From Streptomyces sp. NBC_00820 (GTDB lineage: Bacteria; Actinomycetota; Actinomycetes; Streptomycetales; Streptomycetaceae): a stretch of DNA of 64,000 nucleotides. The notes under the pieces were generated by a model that did not search any database, had not been told where the DNA came from, and saw nothing but the letters and a program-made list of their open reading frames with translations. The stretch is from contig NZ_CP108882.1 in the NCBI RefSeq assembly GCF_036347055.1, positions 7,118,001 through 7,182,000 of the forward strand. The letters are read 5' to 3'. Shown in pieces: positions 1 through 8,555 of the stretch. The stretch's first letter is position 1, and every line of letters begins with the position of its first letter. The position numbers were made by a program, and so were the translations under genes.

Positions 1-168
1 TGCAACGGGACCAAGGCCCAGCAGTGGGCCTACACCTCCGCCCACGACCTGACCAACGTGGGCGCCGGCAAGTGCCTGGACGCGACCGGCAACTCCGCCG
101 CCGACGGCACCCGGCTGCAGATCTGGACCTGCGGCGGTACCGCCAACCAGAAGTGGACCGTCGGCTAA
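1..168 (+). CDS. Ricin-type beta-trefoil lectin domain, C-terminal end (partial)
   Basis: The window opens inside a gene read in frame 1 and ending at TAA 166-168. The 55 visible residues carry two QxW-type repeats of a ricin B-type trefoil: CNGTKAQQW, then AGKCLDATGNSAADGTRLQIW followed by NQKWTVG at the end. Such domains bind carbohydrate and usually form the C-terminal module of secreted actinobacterial glycosidases. The catalytic part lies outside the window, so the enzyme type cannot be named. Its neighbour is also a secreted glucanase, which fits a polysaccharide-degradation context. Confidence 0.85.
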   Translation, partial: CNGTKAQQWAYTSAHDLTNVGAGKCLDATGNSAADGTRLQIWTCGGTANQKWTVG

Positions 169-277
169 GCGGTCCGCACCCAGGGACAGTCGCTGCCCCA
201 CCCCCCACTCACCCCCCACCGGAGCGGTCCCGGCCGATGCCGAGGCCGGGGCCGCACCCCTGGCAAGGAGCTCACAC

Positions 278-1477
278 ATGACGCCTCGTCACCAGCGCAA
301 CATGACCCGCCGCAAGATGATGTTCGCTCTCGGCGGCGCCGCCGTGGGCGTTCCGGCCCTGGCCGCCATCGCCCCCTACGCGCTCGCCGGTCAGGCCGAC
401 GGCAAGACCGCCGCGGCGGCCGGATCGCTCCCGGTGACCGTCGTCAACAAGACCGGTTCCTTCGACAACGCCTCCGCGCACCTCTACGTCGTCGGCAACC
501 TGGACGGCAAGCAGGTCCGGCTCGCCCAGGACGGGACGCTCGCCCCCATCGCCGTCTCCGACAACGGGGCGGACGGCTTCACCGACTACGCGATCCCGCT
601 CTCCGGCAGCGGCGACACCAAGCTGAACCTGCCCTTCATGTCGGGCCGCATATACGTCTCCCTCGGCCAGAAGCTGAAGTTCAAGGCCGTCACCGACGGC
701 AACGGCAACGCCGCCCTCCAGTTCCCGGCCGGCTGGGTCACCTCCGACCCCAACTTCGGGATCCTGCACGACTGCGCCGAGTTCACCTTCAACTCGGGCG
801 GCATGTTCTGCAACACCACGATGGTCGACATGTTCAGCGTGCCGATGAGCATCCGGCTCACGGGGCAGAAGGACCAGACGACGGGCACGCTGCGCGACGG
901 CGGGCGGGCCGCCGCCTTCGCGGCGGTCAAGCAGGTCGAGGAGTTCTCGAAGCTCGTCGTGGACGACACGCGCATCATCGCGCCCGGCCACGGCCTGGAC
1001 TCGGGCATCTTCGCCAAGGACTACTTCGCCCCGTACATCGACGAGGTGTGGAGCACCTACACCGGCAAGGACCTGAAGATCACCACCAACGCGGGTACGT
1101 TCACCGGCCGTGTGCGCGGTGACCGGTTCACCTTCGACGGGCCGGCCGCGGTCTCCTTCGCCAAGCCCTCCACGCGTGACGTCCTCTTCTGCGACGGCAA
1201 CCTCGCCGCGCCGAACGACGGCACCACCGGCCCCGTCGCCGCCGTGCTCGGCGCGGGCTTCAACCGCTCCACGCTGGTCAGCGACGTCGCCCAGCCCGCC
1301 ACCGACCCGGCCGCGTTCTACCGGGGCGACCTGACCAACCACTACGCGAAGGCGATCCACGCGGCGACCCAGGACGGCAAGGCCTACGGCTTCGCCTTCG
1401 ACGACGTCGCGGACTTCGCCTCCTACATCCAGGACACCGCCCCCACCGGCTTCACGCTCACGCTCTCGTCGTTCTGA
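278..1477 (+). CDS. Secreted GH64 beta-1,3-glucanase
   Basis: A 399-residue protein resembling glycoside hydrolase family 64, the laminaripentaose-producing beta-1,3-glucanases with a thaumatin-like fold. The N-terminus has a twin-arginine signal (TRRKMMF, residues 10-16) followed by a hydrophobic Ala/Gly-rich stretch to about residue 38, so Tat export is likely. Glu168 (CAEFTF) and Asp184 (MVDMF) are 16 residues apart, the spacing known for the catalytic Glu/Asp pair of the family. Other family-like segments are GLDSGIFAKDYF and FCDGNLAAPN. AAGGAG lies 7 nt before the ATG. No separate carbohydrate-binding module is seen. Function is inferred from family resemblance. Confidence 0.88.
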   Translation: MTPRHQRNMTRRKMMFALGGAAVGVPALAAIAPYALAGQADGKTAAAAGSLPVTVVNKTGSFDNASAHLYVVGNLDGKQVRLAQDGTLAPIAVSDNGADGFTDYAIPLSGSGDTKLNLPFMSGRIYVSLGQKLKFKAVTDGNGNAALQFPAGWVTSDPNFGILHDCAEFTFNSGGMFCNTTMVDMFSVPMSIRLTGQKDQTTGTLRDGGRAAAFAAVKQVEEFSKLVVDDTRIIAPGHGLDSGIFAKDYFAPYIDEVWSTYTGKDLKITTNAGTFTGRVRGDRFTFDGPAAVSFAKPSTRDVLFCDGNLAAPNDGTTGPVAAVLGAGFNRSTLVSDVAQPATDPAAFYRGDLTNHYAKAIHAATQDGKAYGFAFDDVADFASYIQDTAPTGFTLTLSSF

Positions 1478-1494
1478 GGTCCGCCCCCCCGCAT

Positions 1495-1549
1495 CGACGG
1501 CACCGTCCGGCCGGGCGCCCCGCGAGGGCCCGGAAGGGCGGTGCCGTCG
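1495..1549 (+). terminator. Hairpin terminator after GH64 gene
   Basis: Perfect 11-bp arms CGACGGCACCG (1495-1505) and CGGTGCCGTCG (1539-1549) begin 18 nt after the glucanase stop. The intervening bases are also GC-rich and may pair further. There is no clear T-tract, which is common in Streptomyces. It lies between convergent genes and may serve both. Confidence 0.6.
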
Positions 1550-1644
1550 TGTTGCCGGTGCGACGGGAGCGCGCCCCGAGGTGACCGGGGGCCGGGCACA
1601 GTCCGATGCCGGTCGTCGCCGGCCGATTGGGGACGCCCCGGCGT

Positions 1645-2253
1645 TCACTCGGCTCGCGCGAAGATCCGGTCCAGGTGGTAGCGCAGTACCGCGATGGCCG
1701 ATTCCGGCTCCCGCTGGCCCACGAGGATGCTGGTCCCCATGGCCGCCGACATGGCCAGCAGGCTGATCGCCTCCTTGTGTGCGTCGAGGTCACGGTCGGC
1801 CAGACCGGTTTCCTGTGCCTGTCGCAGCAGGTGGGTCACCGCCTTCTCGGCGGCGTCGGGGTCGTCGATGAAGGGCTCGGCGGCGAGTTTCCCGTCGGTC
1901 ACGGACAGGACCGCGTACGAGGTGTAGAGCAGGTGGAAGGTGCGGCTCTCCTCGTCGGCAGGGAGAGAGGCGAGGAGGAGGGCCTCGATGGTCGCGCGCG
2001 GGCCCGGGTCCTGACCGGCCGACAGGAGGCGGGCGCTCATGCGGGCGGTGAAACGCCGGGTCAGATGCTGCAGCCCGTAGAAGAGCAGCTTCTCCTTCGT
2101 CTGGAAGTAGTACTGCACGAGCCGCAGCGACACGCCGGCCTCGGCGGCCACGTCGCGCATACCGACCGCGTGCAGTCCGCGCCGCCCGGCGACCCGGATG
2201 AGGGCCTCGGCGATCTGAGTACGCCGTTCCTCGTGGTCCACGAGCTTTGGCAT
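1645..2253 (-). CDS. TetR/AcrR-family transcriptional regulator
   Basis: A 202-residue protein starting at MPKLVDHEERR. The first ~60 residues form the TetR helix-turn-helix (MRDVAAEAGVSLRLVQYYF, then TKEKLLFYGL). The rest is a helical ligand-binding and dimerisation domain with no assignable inducer. An upstream in-frame start at 2403 would run through the promoter of the divergent gene and lacks TetR-like sequence, so I reject it. The gene is divergent from an alpha/beta hydrolase with two direct repeats in the shared spacer, the usual layout for a TetR repressor controlling itself and its neighbour. Confidence 0.88.
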   Translation of the reverse strand: MPKLVDHEERRTQIAEALIRVAGRRGLHAVGMRDVAAEAGVSLRLVQYYFQTKEKLLFYGLQHLTRRFTARMSARLLSAGQDPGPRATIEALLLASLPADEESRTFHLLYTSYAVLSVTDGKLAAEPFIDDPDAAEKAVTHLLRQAQETGLADRDLDAHKEAISLLAMSAAMGTSILVGQREPESAIAVLRYHLDRIFARAE

Positions 2254-2312
2254 GGTGGCAATCTCCGCCCGGTGGTGGTCAGTTCCGGGGTCGGACCTTC
2301 CCGGACCTCTCC

Positions 2313-2352
2313 ATGGTACCGCCGTATCACCATCATGGTACGGTCGTATCAC
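2313..2352. promoter_or_regulatory. Direct-repeat operator between TetR and hydrolase
   Basis: Two 18-bp direct repeats start 22 bp apart: ATGGTACCGCCGTATCAC (2313-2330) and ATGGTACGGTCGTATCAC (2335-2352), differing at two positions. A two-turn offset places both on one DNA face. They sit 28 bp before the hydrolase start and 60 bp before the tetR start, so they are the likely repressor site; binding itself is inferred. Confidence 0.65.
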
Positions 2353-2380
2353 GAAGAGTCGATCTCCCAGGAGGCGCCCT

Positions 2381-3337
2381 GTGTCCGCGCACACGACCCG
2401 CACCAGACCACGCAGCGACGTCGGCCACTACGTGAACGACGCCCTGCGCGACCGGTACTTCGACACCTGCGACACCCTCTACGCCATGGGAGCGCCCGCC
2501 GACCTCGAGACGGACGTGGAGACGAGCTTCGGCACCACGCACGTCTACCGCTACGGCCCCACGGACCCCGTCGGCGCGTCCCGTACGCCGATCGTCCTGA
2601 TCCACGGGTCCGGAGGCTGCTCCGCCCAGTGGTACCCCAACACCCCGGGGCTCAGCGCCGAGCGCCCCGTGTACGCGCTGGACACCCCCGGCGATCCCGG
2701 TCGCAGCGTCCAGCGCGAACCGATGTGGCAGCCCGAGCGCGCGGCCCAGTGGCTCGACGAGGCGCTCGGCGCACTCAGCCTCGACCGGGTGCACCTCGTC
2801 GGTTCCTCCTACGGCGGCTGGCTGGTGCTCAACCAGGCGCACCGCAAACCCGGCAGGGCCGCCTCGGTCACCCTGCTCGACCCCGGCGGCCTGGAGAAAG
2901 TGGGCCTGCGCTTCTTCGTCTGGATCTTCGTCAGCCTCTTCGCGACCTTCGCCCCGAAGGCGCTGCGCCCACGTCTCGCCTCCTGGCTGGAGCAGCCGGT
3001 CATCGTGGTTCCCGAACTGCGCGCGTGGATCCAGGCGGGCGTCCGGGCCTTCCGGATACGCCGCCCCGCGCCGCTTCCGCTGACCGACGACGAACTGCGC
3101 GCCATAGAAACCCCGCTCTACCTCGCCCTGGGCAGGCGGAGCCTGCTCGTACATCCCAAGCGGCAACAGGAGCGCGTGCCGCGCCTGATCCCCGGAGCCC
3201 GTGCCGAGATCATCGCCGACACCGGCCACGGCCCCGCGATCGACCACCCCGAGCTGCTCAACGCCCGGATGCTGAGCTTCATGCAGGACGTCGACTCCCT
3301 CGCCCCGGCCGCGGGCCAGGGTGGGGGCGCCGCGTAA
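2381..3337 (+). CDS. Alpha/beta-fold hydrolase
   Basis: A 318-residue alpha/beta hydrolase. GTG at 2381 is chosen because AGGAGG (2369-2374) lies 6 nt upstream. The oxyanion segment LIHGSGG is near residues 68-74, the nucleophile elbow GSSYGG near residue 145, and the catalytic His in TGHGPAIDHP near the C-terminus, with an acid in the expected region before it. The family covers esterases, lipases and C-C hydrolases, so the substrate is unknown. It is divergent from a TetR regulator with a shared operator, which suggests induction by a small hydrophobic compound. Confidence 0.85.
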   Translation: MSAHTTRTRPRSDVGHYVNDALRDRYFDTCDTLYAMGAPADLETDVETSFGTTHVYRYGPTDPVGASRTPIVLIHGSGGCSAQWYPNTPGLSAERPVYALDTPGDPGRSVQREPMWQPERAAQWLDEALGALSLDRVHLVGSSYGGWLVLNQAHRKPGRAASVTLLDPGGLEKVGLRFFVWIFVSLFATFAPKALRPRLASWLEQPVIVVPELRAWIQAGVRAFRIRRPAPLPLTDDELRAIETPLYLALGRRSLLVHPKRQQERVPRLIPGARAEIIADTGHGPAIDHPELLNARMLSFMQDVDSLAPAAGQGGGAA

Positions 3338-3340
3338 CCC

Positions 3341-3438
3341 GGAAGGGACTGCCCGGAAGGGATCGTCTGGAAGGGATCGCCCGGAAGGGACTGCCCGGAA
3401 GGGATCGTCCGGAAGGGATCGCCCGGAAGGGACCGCCC
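3341..3438. repeat. 14-bp tandem repeat, seven copies
   Basis: Seven consecutive 14-bp units based on GGAAGGGATCGCCC. The tail varies in order (actgccc, atcgtct, atcgccc, actgccc, atcgtcc, atcgccc, accgccc), giving a near-perfect 42-bp higher-order period. It begins 3 nt after the hydrolase stop and codes for nothing recognisable. The rest of 3338-3685 holds only this repeat and the following hairpin. Confidence 0.9.
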
Positions 3439-3634
3439 CGAAGAGATGGCGTCTCAGGGCGCGTCGCCGAAGCGGATCGCGAGGTCTCGGAATCCGTCCT
3501 CAAGCGAGGTCTCGGCACCCGTCCTCAAGCGGTACGGCCGTGTCGAGCGGGCCACCGACGAGCCGGCCCGGCTGCTCACCCGAGGCGTCGCCGACCGCGA
3601 GCCCCCCCGACGTGATCGACGGCCGCCGAGCGAA

Positions 3635-3672
3635 AAGGCGCCTGGCCCGAGAGATCTCGGGCCAGGCGCCTT
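3635..3672. terminator. Bidirectional terminator palindrome
   Basis: A perfect 18-bp-arm palindrome with a 2-nt centre: AAGGCGCCTGGCCCGAGA pairs with TCTCGGGCCAGGCGCCTT. It ends 13 nt before the minus-strand MFS stop codon (3686) and also faces the plus-strand hydrolase, so it can terminate both converging transcripts. Confidence 0.85.
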
Positions 3673-3685
3673 CCCGCGGGCTCGG

Positions 3686-5149
3686 TCAGCCCACCGACGC
3701 GGTCGGGGCGGGCAGTTCCGCGGGCCGGGACTCGGTCCCGTCCGCCGCGGTGGCCGTTTCCCCGCGGTGCAGCAGGTCCCGCTCGATCTGCTCCAGGGTG
3801 CGCCCCCGGGTCTCCGGCAGCAGTCGCTTGACGAAGACACCGGAGAGGAACGTCGTGACGGCGAAGATCACGAAGTTGGCCCCGGCTCCCCACGCGCTGA
3901 GCAGGGACGGGAAGACCAGCGCCACGGCCATGTTGAAGAGCCAGTTGAACACCACGCACACGCCGACCGCTCCCGCGCGGATGCGGGTGGGGAACAGCTC
4001 GGGCAGCATCACCCACTGCACCGGCCCCCAGGACGCGGCGAACGCGGCCACGTAGAGCGCCACGCCGAAGAGCGTCAGCGGGGCGAGCAGCGGCCCGTGG
4101 CCGAGCGGCGTGAGGTTCACCGCGGCCAGGACGACCATGCCGGCGCACATGCCGACCGATCCCCACAGCAGCAGGGGCCGACGCCCGCGCCGGTCGATGA
4201 GGCGCATCGCGGGGAGCGTCATCAGCATGTTGACCAGGCCGATGCCGACGTTCGCGAGGATCGCCCCGTTGGCGCCGAATCCGATGCTGGTCAGCAGCGT
4301 CGGAGCGTAGTAGATGATCGTGTTGATGCCACCGAAGTTCTGGAAGAACACCAGCAGCACGCCCACGACGAGCACGGGCCGCAGCCGCGGTGCGAGCAGG
4401 GCGCGCAGGTTCAGCCGCTCCGTCTGCGCGCGTTCCTGCTCCAGCGTCTTCTCGATCTCGCCGAGTTCGGCGCGGGCGGCCTCGCCGTCGCCGCGCAGGC
4501 GGGTCAGGACGTCGCGGGCGTCGTCCCGGCGCCCCCGGCCGGCCAGCCAGCGCGGACTCTCCGGCTGGGTGAGGATGCCGAGGGCCAGGACGGCCGCCGG
4601 CACCACACCGAGGCCGATCATCCAGCGCCAGGCGTGCGCGTCGGCCAGGGCGTAGTCGGTGAGGTAGGCGAGGAAGATGCCGACGGTCACCAGGAGTTGC
4701 ATGAGGGAGGCGAGGCCGCCGCGCACCTCCACCGGCGCCAGTTCCGTCAGGTAGAGCGGGACGACGACCGAGGCGATGCCGACACCGACACCGATCAGCA
4801 GCCGGGCACCGATGAGGAACGAGGCCTGCGGCGCGAACGCCGCGGCGAACGTGCCCACGATGAAGACCAGCGCGGCCCCCAGGATCAGGCGGCGCCGGCC
4901 CCACGCGTCGGAGAGCTTCCCGGCCAGTCCGGCGCCCACCATGGCACCCACCAGGAGCCCGGAGACGACCAGGCCCTCCAGCAGCGGCGTCAGGGCGATG
5001 TCCTGGCGTATGAAGAGCATCGCGCCGGAGATCACACCGGTGTCGTATCCCCACAGGATGCCGCCGAGGGCACCGAACACCCAGATCAGGGCGTTCCGCA
5101 GCCGTGGCCGCCGCTTCGGCGTCGTCCCGGGCTCCGGCAGGCGGCTCAC
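3686..5149 (-). CDS. Sugar-porter family MFS transporter
   Basis: A 487-residue, 12-helix major facilitator of the sugar-porter family. Diagnostic motifs are GYDTGVISGAM in helix 1, DAWGRRR in loop 2-3, PESPRWL after helix 6, DRRGRRP in loop 8-9 and PETRGRTLE after helix 12. It probably imports a hexose, pentose or polyol by proton symport; the substrate cannot be read from sequence. Its ATG overlaps the stop of the upstream dehydrogenase by 4 nt, so the two are translationally coupled. The pair is probably controlled by the divergent LacI regulator. Confidence 0.9.
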   Translation of the reverse strand: MSRLPEPGTTPKRRPRLRNALIWVFGALGGILWGYDTGVISGAMLFIRQDIALTPLLEGLVVSGLLVGAMVGAGLAGKLSDAWGRRRLILGAALVFIVGTFAAAFAPQASFLIGARLLIGVGVGIASVVVPLYLTELAPVEVRGGLASLMQLLVTVGIFLAYLTDYALADAHAWRWMIGLGVVPAAVLALGILTQPESPRWLAGRGRRDDARDVLTRLRGDGEAARAELGEIEKTLEQERAQTERLNLRALLAPRLRPVLVVGVLLVFFQNFGGINTIIYYAPTLLTSIGFGANGAILANVGIGLVNMLMTLPAMRLIDRRGRRPLLLWGSVGMCAGMVVLAAVNLTPLGHGPLLAPLTLFGVALYVAAFAASWGPVQWVMLPELFPTRIRAGAVGVCVVFNWLFNMAVALVFPSLLSAWGAGANFVIFAVTTFLSGVFVKRLLPETRGRTLEQIERDLLHRGETATAADGTESRPAELPAPTASVG

Positions 5150-6186
5150 GACGCCGCGTCCGTGGCCGCGGCCGCCGCGATGCGGGGGTCGTCCGCCCGC
5201 GGGGCGAGGTGGATCTTCTGTCCCGCGCCGGAGCGGAAGCGCCGTACGGCCTCGTCGAAGTCCTCGAGCGGCAGGACGTCGCTGACGAGCGGGTCGAGGT
5301 CCAGTCCGCCGGCGAGGATCTCCACGGCGGGCTGGAAGCCGTTGTGCACGGCCATGGAACCGATGATGTCGATCTCGCGGTTGTAGACCAGGAACGGCGA
5401 GAACGAGGCACGCCTGGCCGGGTCGGCGACGCCGAACTGCAGGAAGGTGCCGCCCTTGCGGACCCTGCCCAGGCCGTCCTCGATGGCCGCGATGACACCG
5501 GTCGCGTCGATCACGACCTCGAAACCGTGCTCCCGGCCGAGCTCGTCGGCGCTCGCGGCGGTCGCGTCGGCACCCATGCGCTTGGCGAGATCCAGGCGGC
5601 GGGTGTTGGGGTCGACGACGGACACGGAGGCCGCGCCGGCGTCCGCCACCAGGGCCGCCATCATCAGGCCCATGGTCCCGGCGCCGTAGACCAGGTAGTG
5701 CTCACCGGGGCGCCTGGGGAGCCGGCTGAGGCCGTGGACGGCGCAGGACAGGGGCTCGACGAGACCGGCGGCGGCCTCGGACAGGCCCTCGGGCAGGACG
5801 TGGCAGCGGCCCGCGGGGACCGCCACGTACTCGGCGAAACCGCCGTCCCGGGTCACCCCGACCGCGGTGTAGTGCTCACAGAGGTTGCCGCGGCCGATCC
5901 GGCAGTAATGGCAGGCGCCGCACGGGGTGTTGGGGTCCACGGCGACGCGCTGGCCGACCACCGGGAAGCGTACGTCCCGGCCGGCTTCCACCACGACGCC
6001 GGTCAGCTCGTGGCCGGGGACGAGCGGGTAGGTCACGGACGGCAGCTCGCCGCCCAGGATGTGCATGTCCGTGCCGCAGAGGCCACAGGAGCTGACGCGG
6101 ACGACCACCTCGGAGGGGCCGGGACTCGGATCGGGTATTTCGGCCAGCTCGGCGCTTCCCGGCTGGGTGACCACGACAGCGCGCAT
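5146..6186 (-). CDS. Zinc-dependent medium-chain (polyol-type) dehydrogenase
   Basis: A 346-residue MDR-superfamily dehydrogenase. Catalytic zinc ligands are recognisable at Cys37 (CGLCGTD) and His59/Glu60 (PGHE); the structural zinc ligands are Cys89, 92, 95 and 103. The Rossmann motif is GAGTMG near residue 170, and SVVDPN supplies an acidic residue that suggests NAD use. Resemblance is to sorbitol, threonine or alditol dehydrogenases. Together with the coupled sugar porter and the PfkB kinase it suggests polyol oxidation to a ketose followed by phosphorylation. GAGGAGG precedes the ATG. Confidence 0.88.
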   Translation of the reverse strand: MRAVVVTQPGSAELAEIPDPSPGPSEVVVRVSSCGLCGTDMHILGGELPSVTYPLVPGHELTGVVVEAGRDVRFPVVGQRVAVDPNTPCGACHYCRIGRGNLCEHYTAVGVTRDGGFAEYVAVPAGRCHVLPEGLSEAAAGLVEPLSCAVHGLSRLPRRPGEHYLVYGAGTMGLMMAALVADAGAASVSVVDPNTRRLDLAKRMGADATAASADELGREHGFEVVIDATGVIAAIEDGLGRVRKGGTFLQFGVADPARRASFSPFLVYNREIDIIGSMAVHNGFQPAVEILAGGLDLDPLVSDVLPLEDFDEAVRRFRSGAGQKIHLAPRADDPRIAAAAATDAAS

Positions 6187-6245
6187 GGCGCCTCCTCACA
6201 ACGGTGTGCGGACGGATGTCGGAAGACGCCGGGAAACATAATCGC

Positions 6246-6275
6246 CACGTAAGCGCTTGCGCAAACGCTTACGTG
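6246..6275. promoter_or_regulatory. LacI-type operator palindrome
   Basis: Perfect 10-bp arms CACGTAAGCG (6246-6255) and CGCTTACGTG (6266-6275) flank 10 bp that themselves contain the LacI-like halves CGCTTGCGCAAACG. It lies 60 bp before the dehydrogenase start and 126 bp before the lacI-family start, and is the obvious operator for the module. Confidence 0.8.
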
Positions 6276-6400
6276 TGACTTTTCATAGGTGGCTGGCGTC
6301 TCATGGACGGACGAGCCGGGCTTTCCCCGCCGTGTTCGGCACCGTCCGGCTCCACGGAGAGCGGGCGAGAACGCGCGACGAGGCGCACGAAGGAGAACCG

Positions 6401-7432
6401 ATGCGGACAATGGCGGACGTGGCGAGGCACGCGGGTGTCTCGGTGGCCACGGTCTCCCACGTGCTGAACGCCACACGTCCGGTGCGGCCGGCCACCCGTG
6501 ACGCGGTGCTGCGCGCCATCGACGAGCTGGGGTACATCCACAACTCCCTGGCGAGGTCCCTCGTCACCTCCCGCACCCAGTCCATCGGCCTCGCCGTCTC
6601 CGCGATCAGCAACCCCTACTTCACCGATATCCTCCAGGGAGTCGAGGCCGAGGCACTCGCCACCGGCTACGGCCTGCTCATCGCCGATCCGCACGACGAC
6701 CCGGAACACGAGCTGAGCGTGGTCCGCATGCTCCACGAACGCCGGGTGGACGGCGTGATCATCGCCCCGTCCGCCGAACCGTCGGCGCTGCTGGAGTACC
6801 TGAACCGCGCCGACGTCCCCGCCGTCTTCCTGGACCGGCTCGTCGACGAGGCCGAGGAACCGGCGTACGACCAGGTCTGCGCCGAAAGCACCGCGCCCGT
6901 ACGGGAGTTGGTGGAGCACCTCGCCGCGCTCGGCCACCGCCGGATCGCGATGGTGGCGGGACTCGCCGGGCTGAGCACCACGACCGAGCGGATCGAGGGG
7001 TACCGGCAGGGGCTGCGCGCGGCCGGCCTCCCCTTCGACCCCGAGCTGCTCGCCCACGGCAACTCCGCCTCCGACGGCGCCCGCCTCGCGACCGGGCGTC
7101 TGCTGTCCGGCCCCGCACGCCCCACCGCCGTCATCGCGGCGAACAACGCGATGACCATCGGAGCGCTCCAGGCACTGCGCGGCGAGGGTCTGCGCATCCC
7201 GGAGGACGTCGCGCTCGTCAGCTTCGACGACTTCGAGTGGGCCGACCTCTTCTCGCCCAGCCTCACGGCCGTCCGCCAGCCGAGCCGTGACCTCGGCAAG
7301 CTGGCGCTGCGCCTCCTCCTCGACCGGCTGGACTCGCCGGACCGCCCCGCGCGGACCGTCCGGCTTCCCTGCACCGTCGTCCACCGCACGTCCTGCGGCT
7401 GCGCACCGGCCACCGTCGCCCCTCCGGGCTGA
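6401..7432 (+). CDS. LacI-family transcriptional regulator
   Basis: A 343-residue LacI/GalR regulator. The HTH (MADVARHAGVSVATVSHVLN) occupies residues 4-23, followed by the hinge helix (GYIHNSLARSLVT) and a periplasmic-binding-protein-like sugar domain with SFDDFEWADLF near the C-terminus. ATG 6401 follows AGGAGAA by 4-5 nt; longer in-frame starts lack a ribosome site and begin before the operator. It is divergent from the dehydrogenase/MFS operon and precedes a PfkB kinase. The likely inducer is the transported sugar or polyol. Confidence 0.92.
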   Translation: MRTMADVARHAGVSVATVSHVLNATRPVRPATRDAVLRAIDELGYIHNSLARSLVTSRTQSIGLAVSAISNPYFTDILQGVEAEALATGYGLLIADPHDDPEHELSVVRMLHERRVDGVIIAPSAEPSALLEYLNRADVPAVFLDRLVDEAEEPAYDQVCAESTAPVRELVEHLAALGHRRIAMVAGLAGLSTTTERIEGYRQGLRAAGLPFDPELLAHGNSASDGARLATGRLLSGPARPTAVIAANNAMTIGALQALRGEGLRIPEDVALVSFDDFEWADLFSPSLTAVRQPSRDLGKLALRLLLDRLDSPDRPARTVRLPCTVVHRTSCGCAPATVAPPG

Positions 7433-7538
7433 CGGACCGCCGCCCCCCCCGGCCACCGTCGCCCCCCGGCCACGTCCAACACCCCCCTCAAGCCGCGTCG
7501 CTCCGCCGCACCACGGCTCGCCGAAAGGAACCAGCAAA

Positions 7539-8489
7539 GTGATCGTCGTCGCCGGCGAGGCACTCATCGACCTCGTGCCCGCACCCACGACCCCCGACCC
7601 GGCGTCCCCCCTGCCGCCGCTCCTTCCGCAGCGGGGCGGCGGCCCGTACAACGTCGCTGTCGCGCTGGGGCGCCTCGGATCCCCGACGTCGTTCTGCTCG
7701 CGCGTGTCCACGGACGCCTTCGGCGCCGCCCTGCTGTCGGGGCTGCGGGACGCGGGCGTCGACACGGCGCTGGTGCAGCGCGGCCCCGAGCCCACGACAC
7801 TGGCCGTCGCCGACGTGGGCAGCGACGGATCGGCCGGCTACGGCTTCTACACCGAGGGCACGGCCGACCGCCTGTTCACTCTCCCGTCCGCCCTGCCGGA
7901 CGGCGCCACCGCCCTGTCCGTCGGCACCTGTTCGCTCGTGCTGGAACCGGGGGCGAGCGCGTACGAGGCCCTGCTGCGCCGGGAGTCGGACAACGGCGTC
8001 TTCACCGCCCTCGACCCCAACATCAGGGCCGGCCTGATAGCGGACGCCGGCGCCTACCGGGAGCGGTTCCTGTCCTGGCTGCCCCACGTCGCCCTGCTGA
8101 AGCTCTCGGTCGAGGACGCCCACTGGCTCGCGGACGTCGGCCCCGGCGACGGCCTGGAGGCCCACCTCACCGCATGGCTGGAGCGCGGACCCGCGGCGAT
8201 CGTCCTGACCCGCGGCGGCGACGGGCTGAGCGTGTGGAGCCGGAACACCGGCCAGGTGAGCGTGCCGGGCACTTCGGTCACGGTGGTCGACACCATCGGT
8301 GCGGGCGACACGGTCAACGCCGCGCTGCTCCACCGGCTCCGGGAGATCGGGGCGTTGAGCCACCGGGCCGTCGCGGGTCTCGACGCCGACACCTGGCGCG
8401 ACGTGCTCGGCTTCGCGGCCCGCGCCGCCGCCCTCACCTGTTCCCGGTCCGGAGCCGAACCGCCGTACGCGTGGGAACTGTCGGCCTGA
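7539..8489 (+). CDS. PfkB-family carbohydrate kinase (fructokinase-like)
   Basis: A 316-residue ribokinase/PfkB-family kinase. GTG 7539 follows AAAGGAA. The N-terminal signature GEALIDL and QRGGGPYNVAVALGRLG bind sugar. The C-terminal ATP/anion-hole signature DTIGAGD (residues 251-257) contains the catalytic Asp257. Fructose is the most likely substrate, since the neighbouring polyol dehydrogenase would make a ketose, but ribose or KDG-type substrates cannot be excluded. It lies 106 bp after the LacI gene and may share its transcript. Confidence 0.87.
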   Translation: MIVVAGEALIDLVPAPTTPDPASPLPPLLPQRGGGPYNVAVALGRLGSPTSFCSRVSTDAFGAALLSGLRDAGVDTALVQRGPEPTTLAVADVGSDGSAGYGFYTEGTADRLFTLPSALPDGATALSVGTCSLVLEPGASAYEALLRRESDNGVFTALDPNIRAGLIADAGAYRERFLSWLPHVALLKLSVEDAHWLADVGPGDGLEAHLTAWLERGPAAIVLTRGGDGLSVWSRNTGQVSVPGTSVTVVDTIGAGDTVNAALLHRLREIGALSHRAVAGLDADTWRDVLGFAARAAALTCSRSGAEPPYAWELSA

Positions 8490-8555
8490 CGAAGCGGACG
8501 GCGCCGGGGACGTCGGGGACGTCGGGGATGCCTGGGACGTCGGCGGCGGGCGCGG

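Noticed and set aside
272..1648. Long open frame antisense to the GH64 gene
   Set aside because: Composition-driven shadow of a high-GC gene: Val/Gly/Arg-rich, no ribosome site, no recognisable domain.
3341..3438. Tandem repeats as a CRISPR array
   Set aside because: Units are contiguous 14-mers without unique spacers and there are no cas genes nearby.
1606..3615. 669-codon plus-strand frame over tetR and the hydrolase
   Set aside because: Runs antisense to tetR and out of frame with the hydrolase; Arg/Pro-rich without motifs.
3446..5386. 646-codon frame antisense to the MFS gene
   Set aside because: Gln/Asp/His-rich shadow; no start signal or domain.
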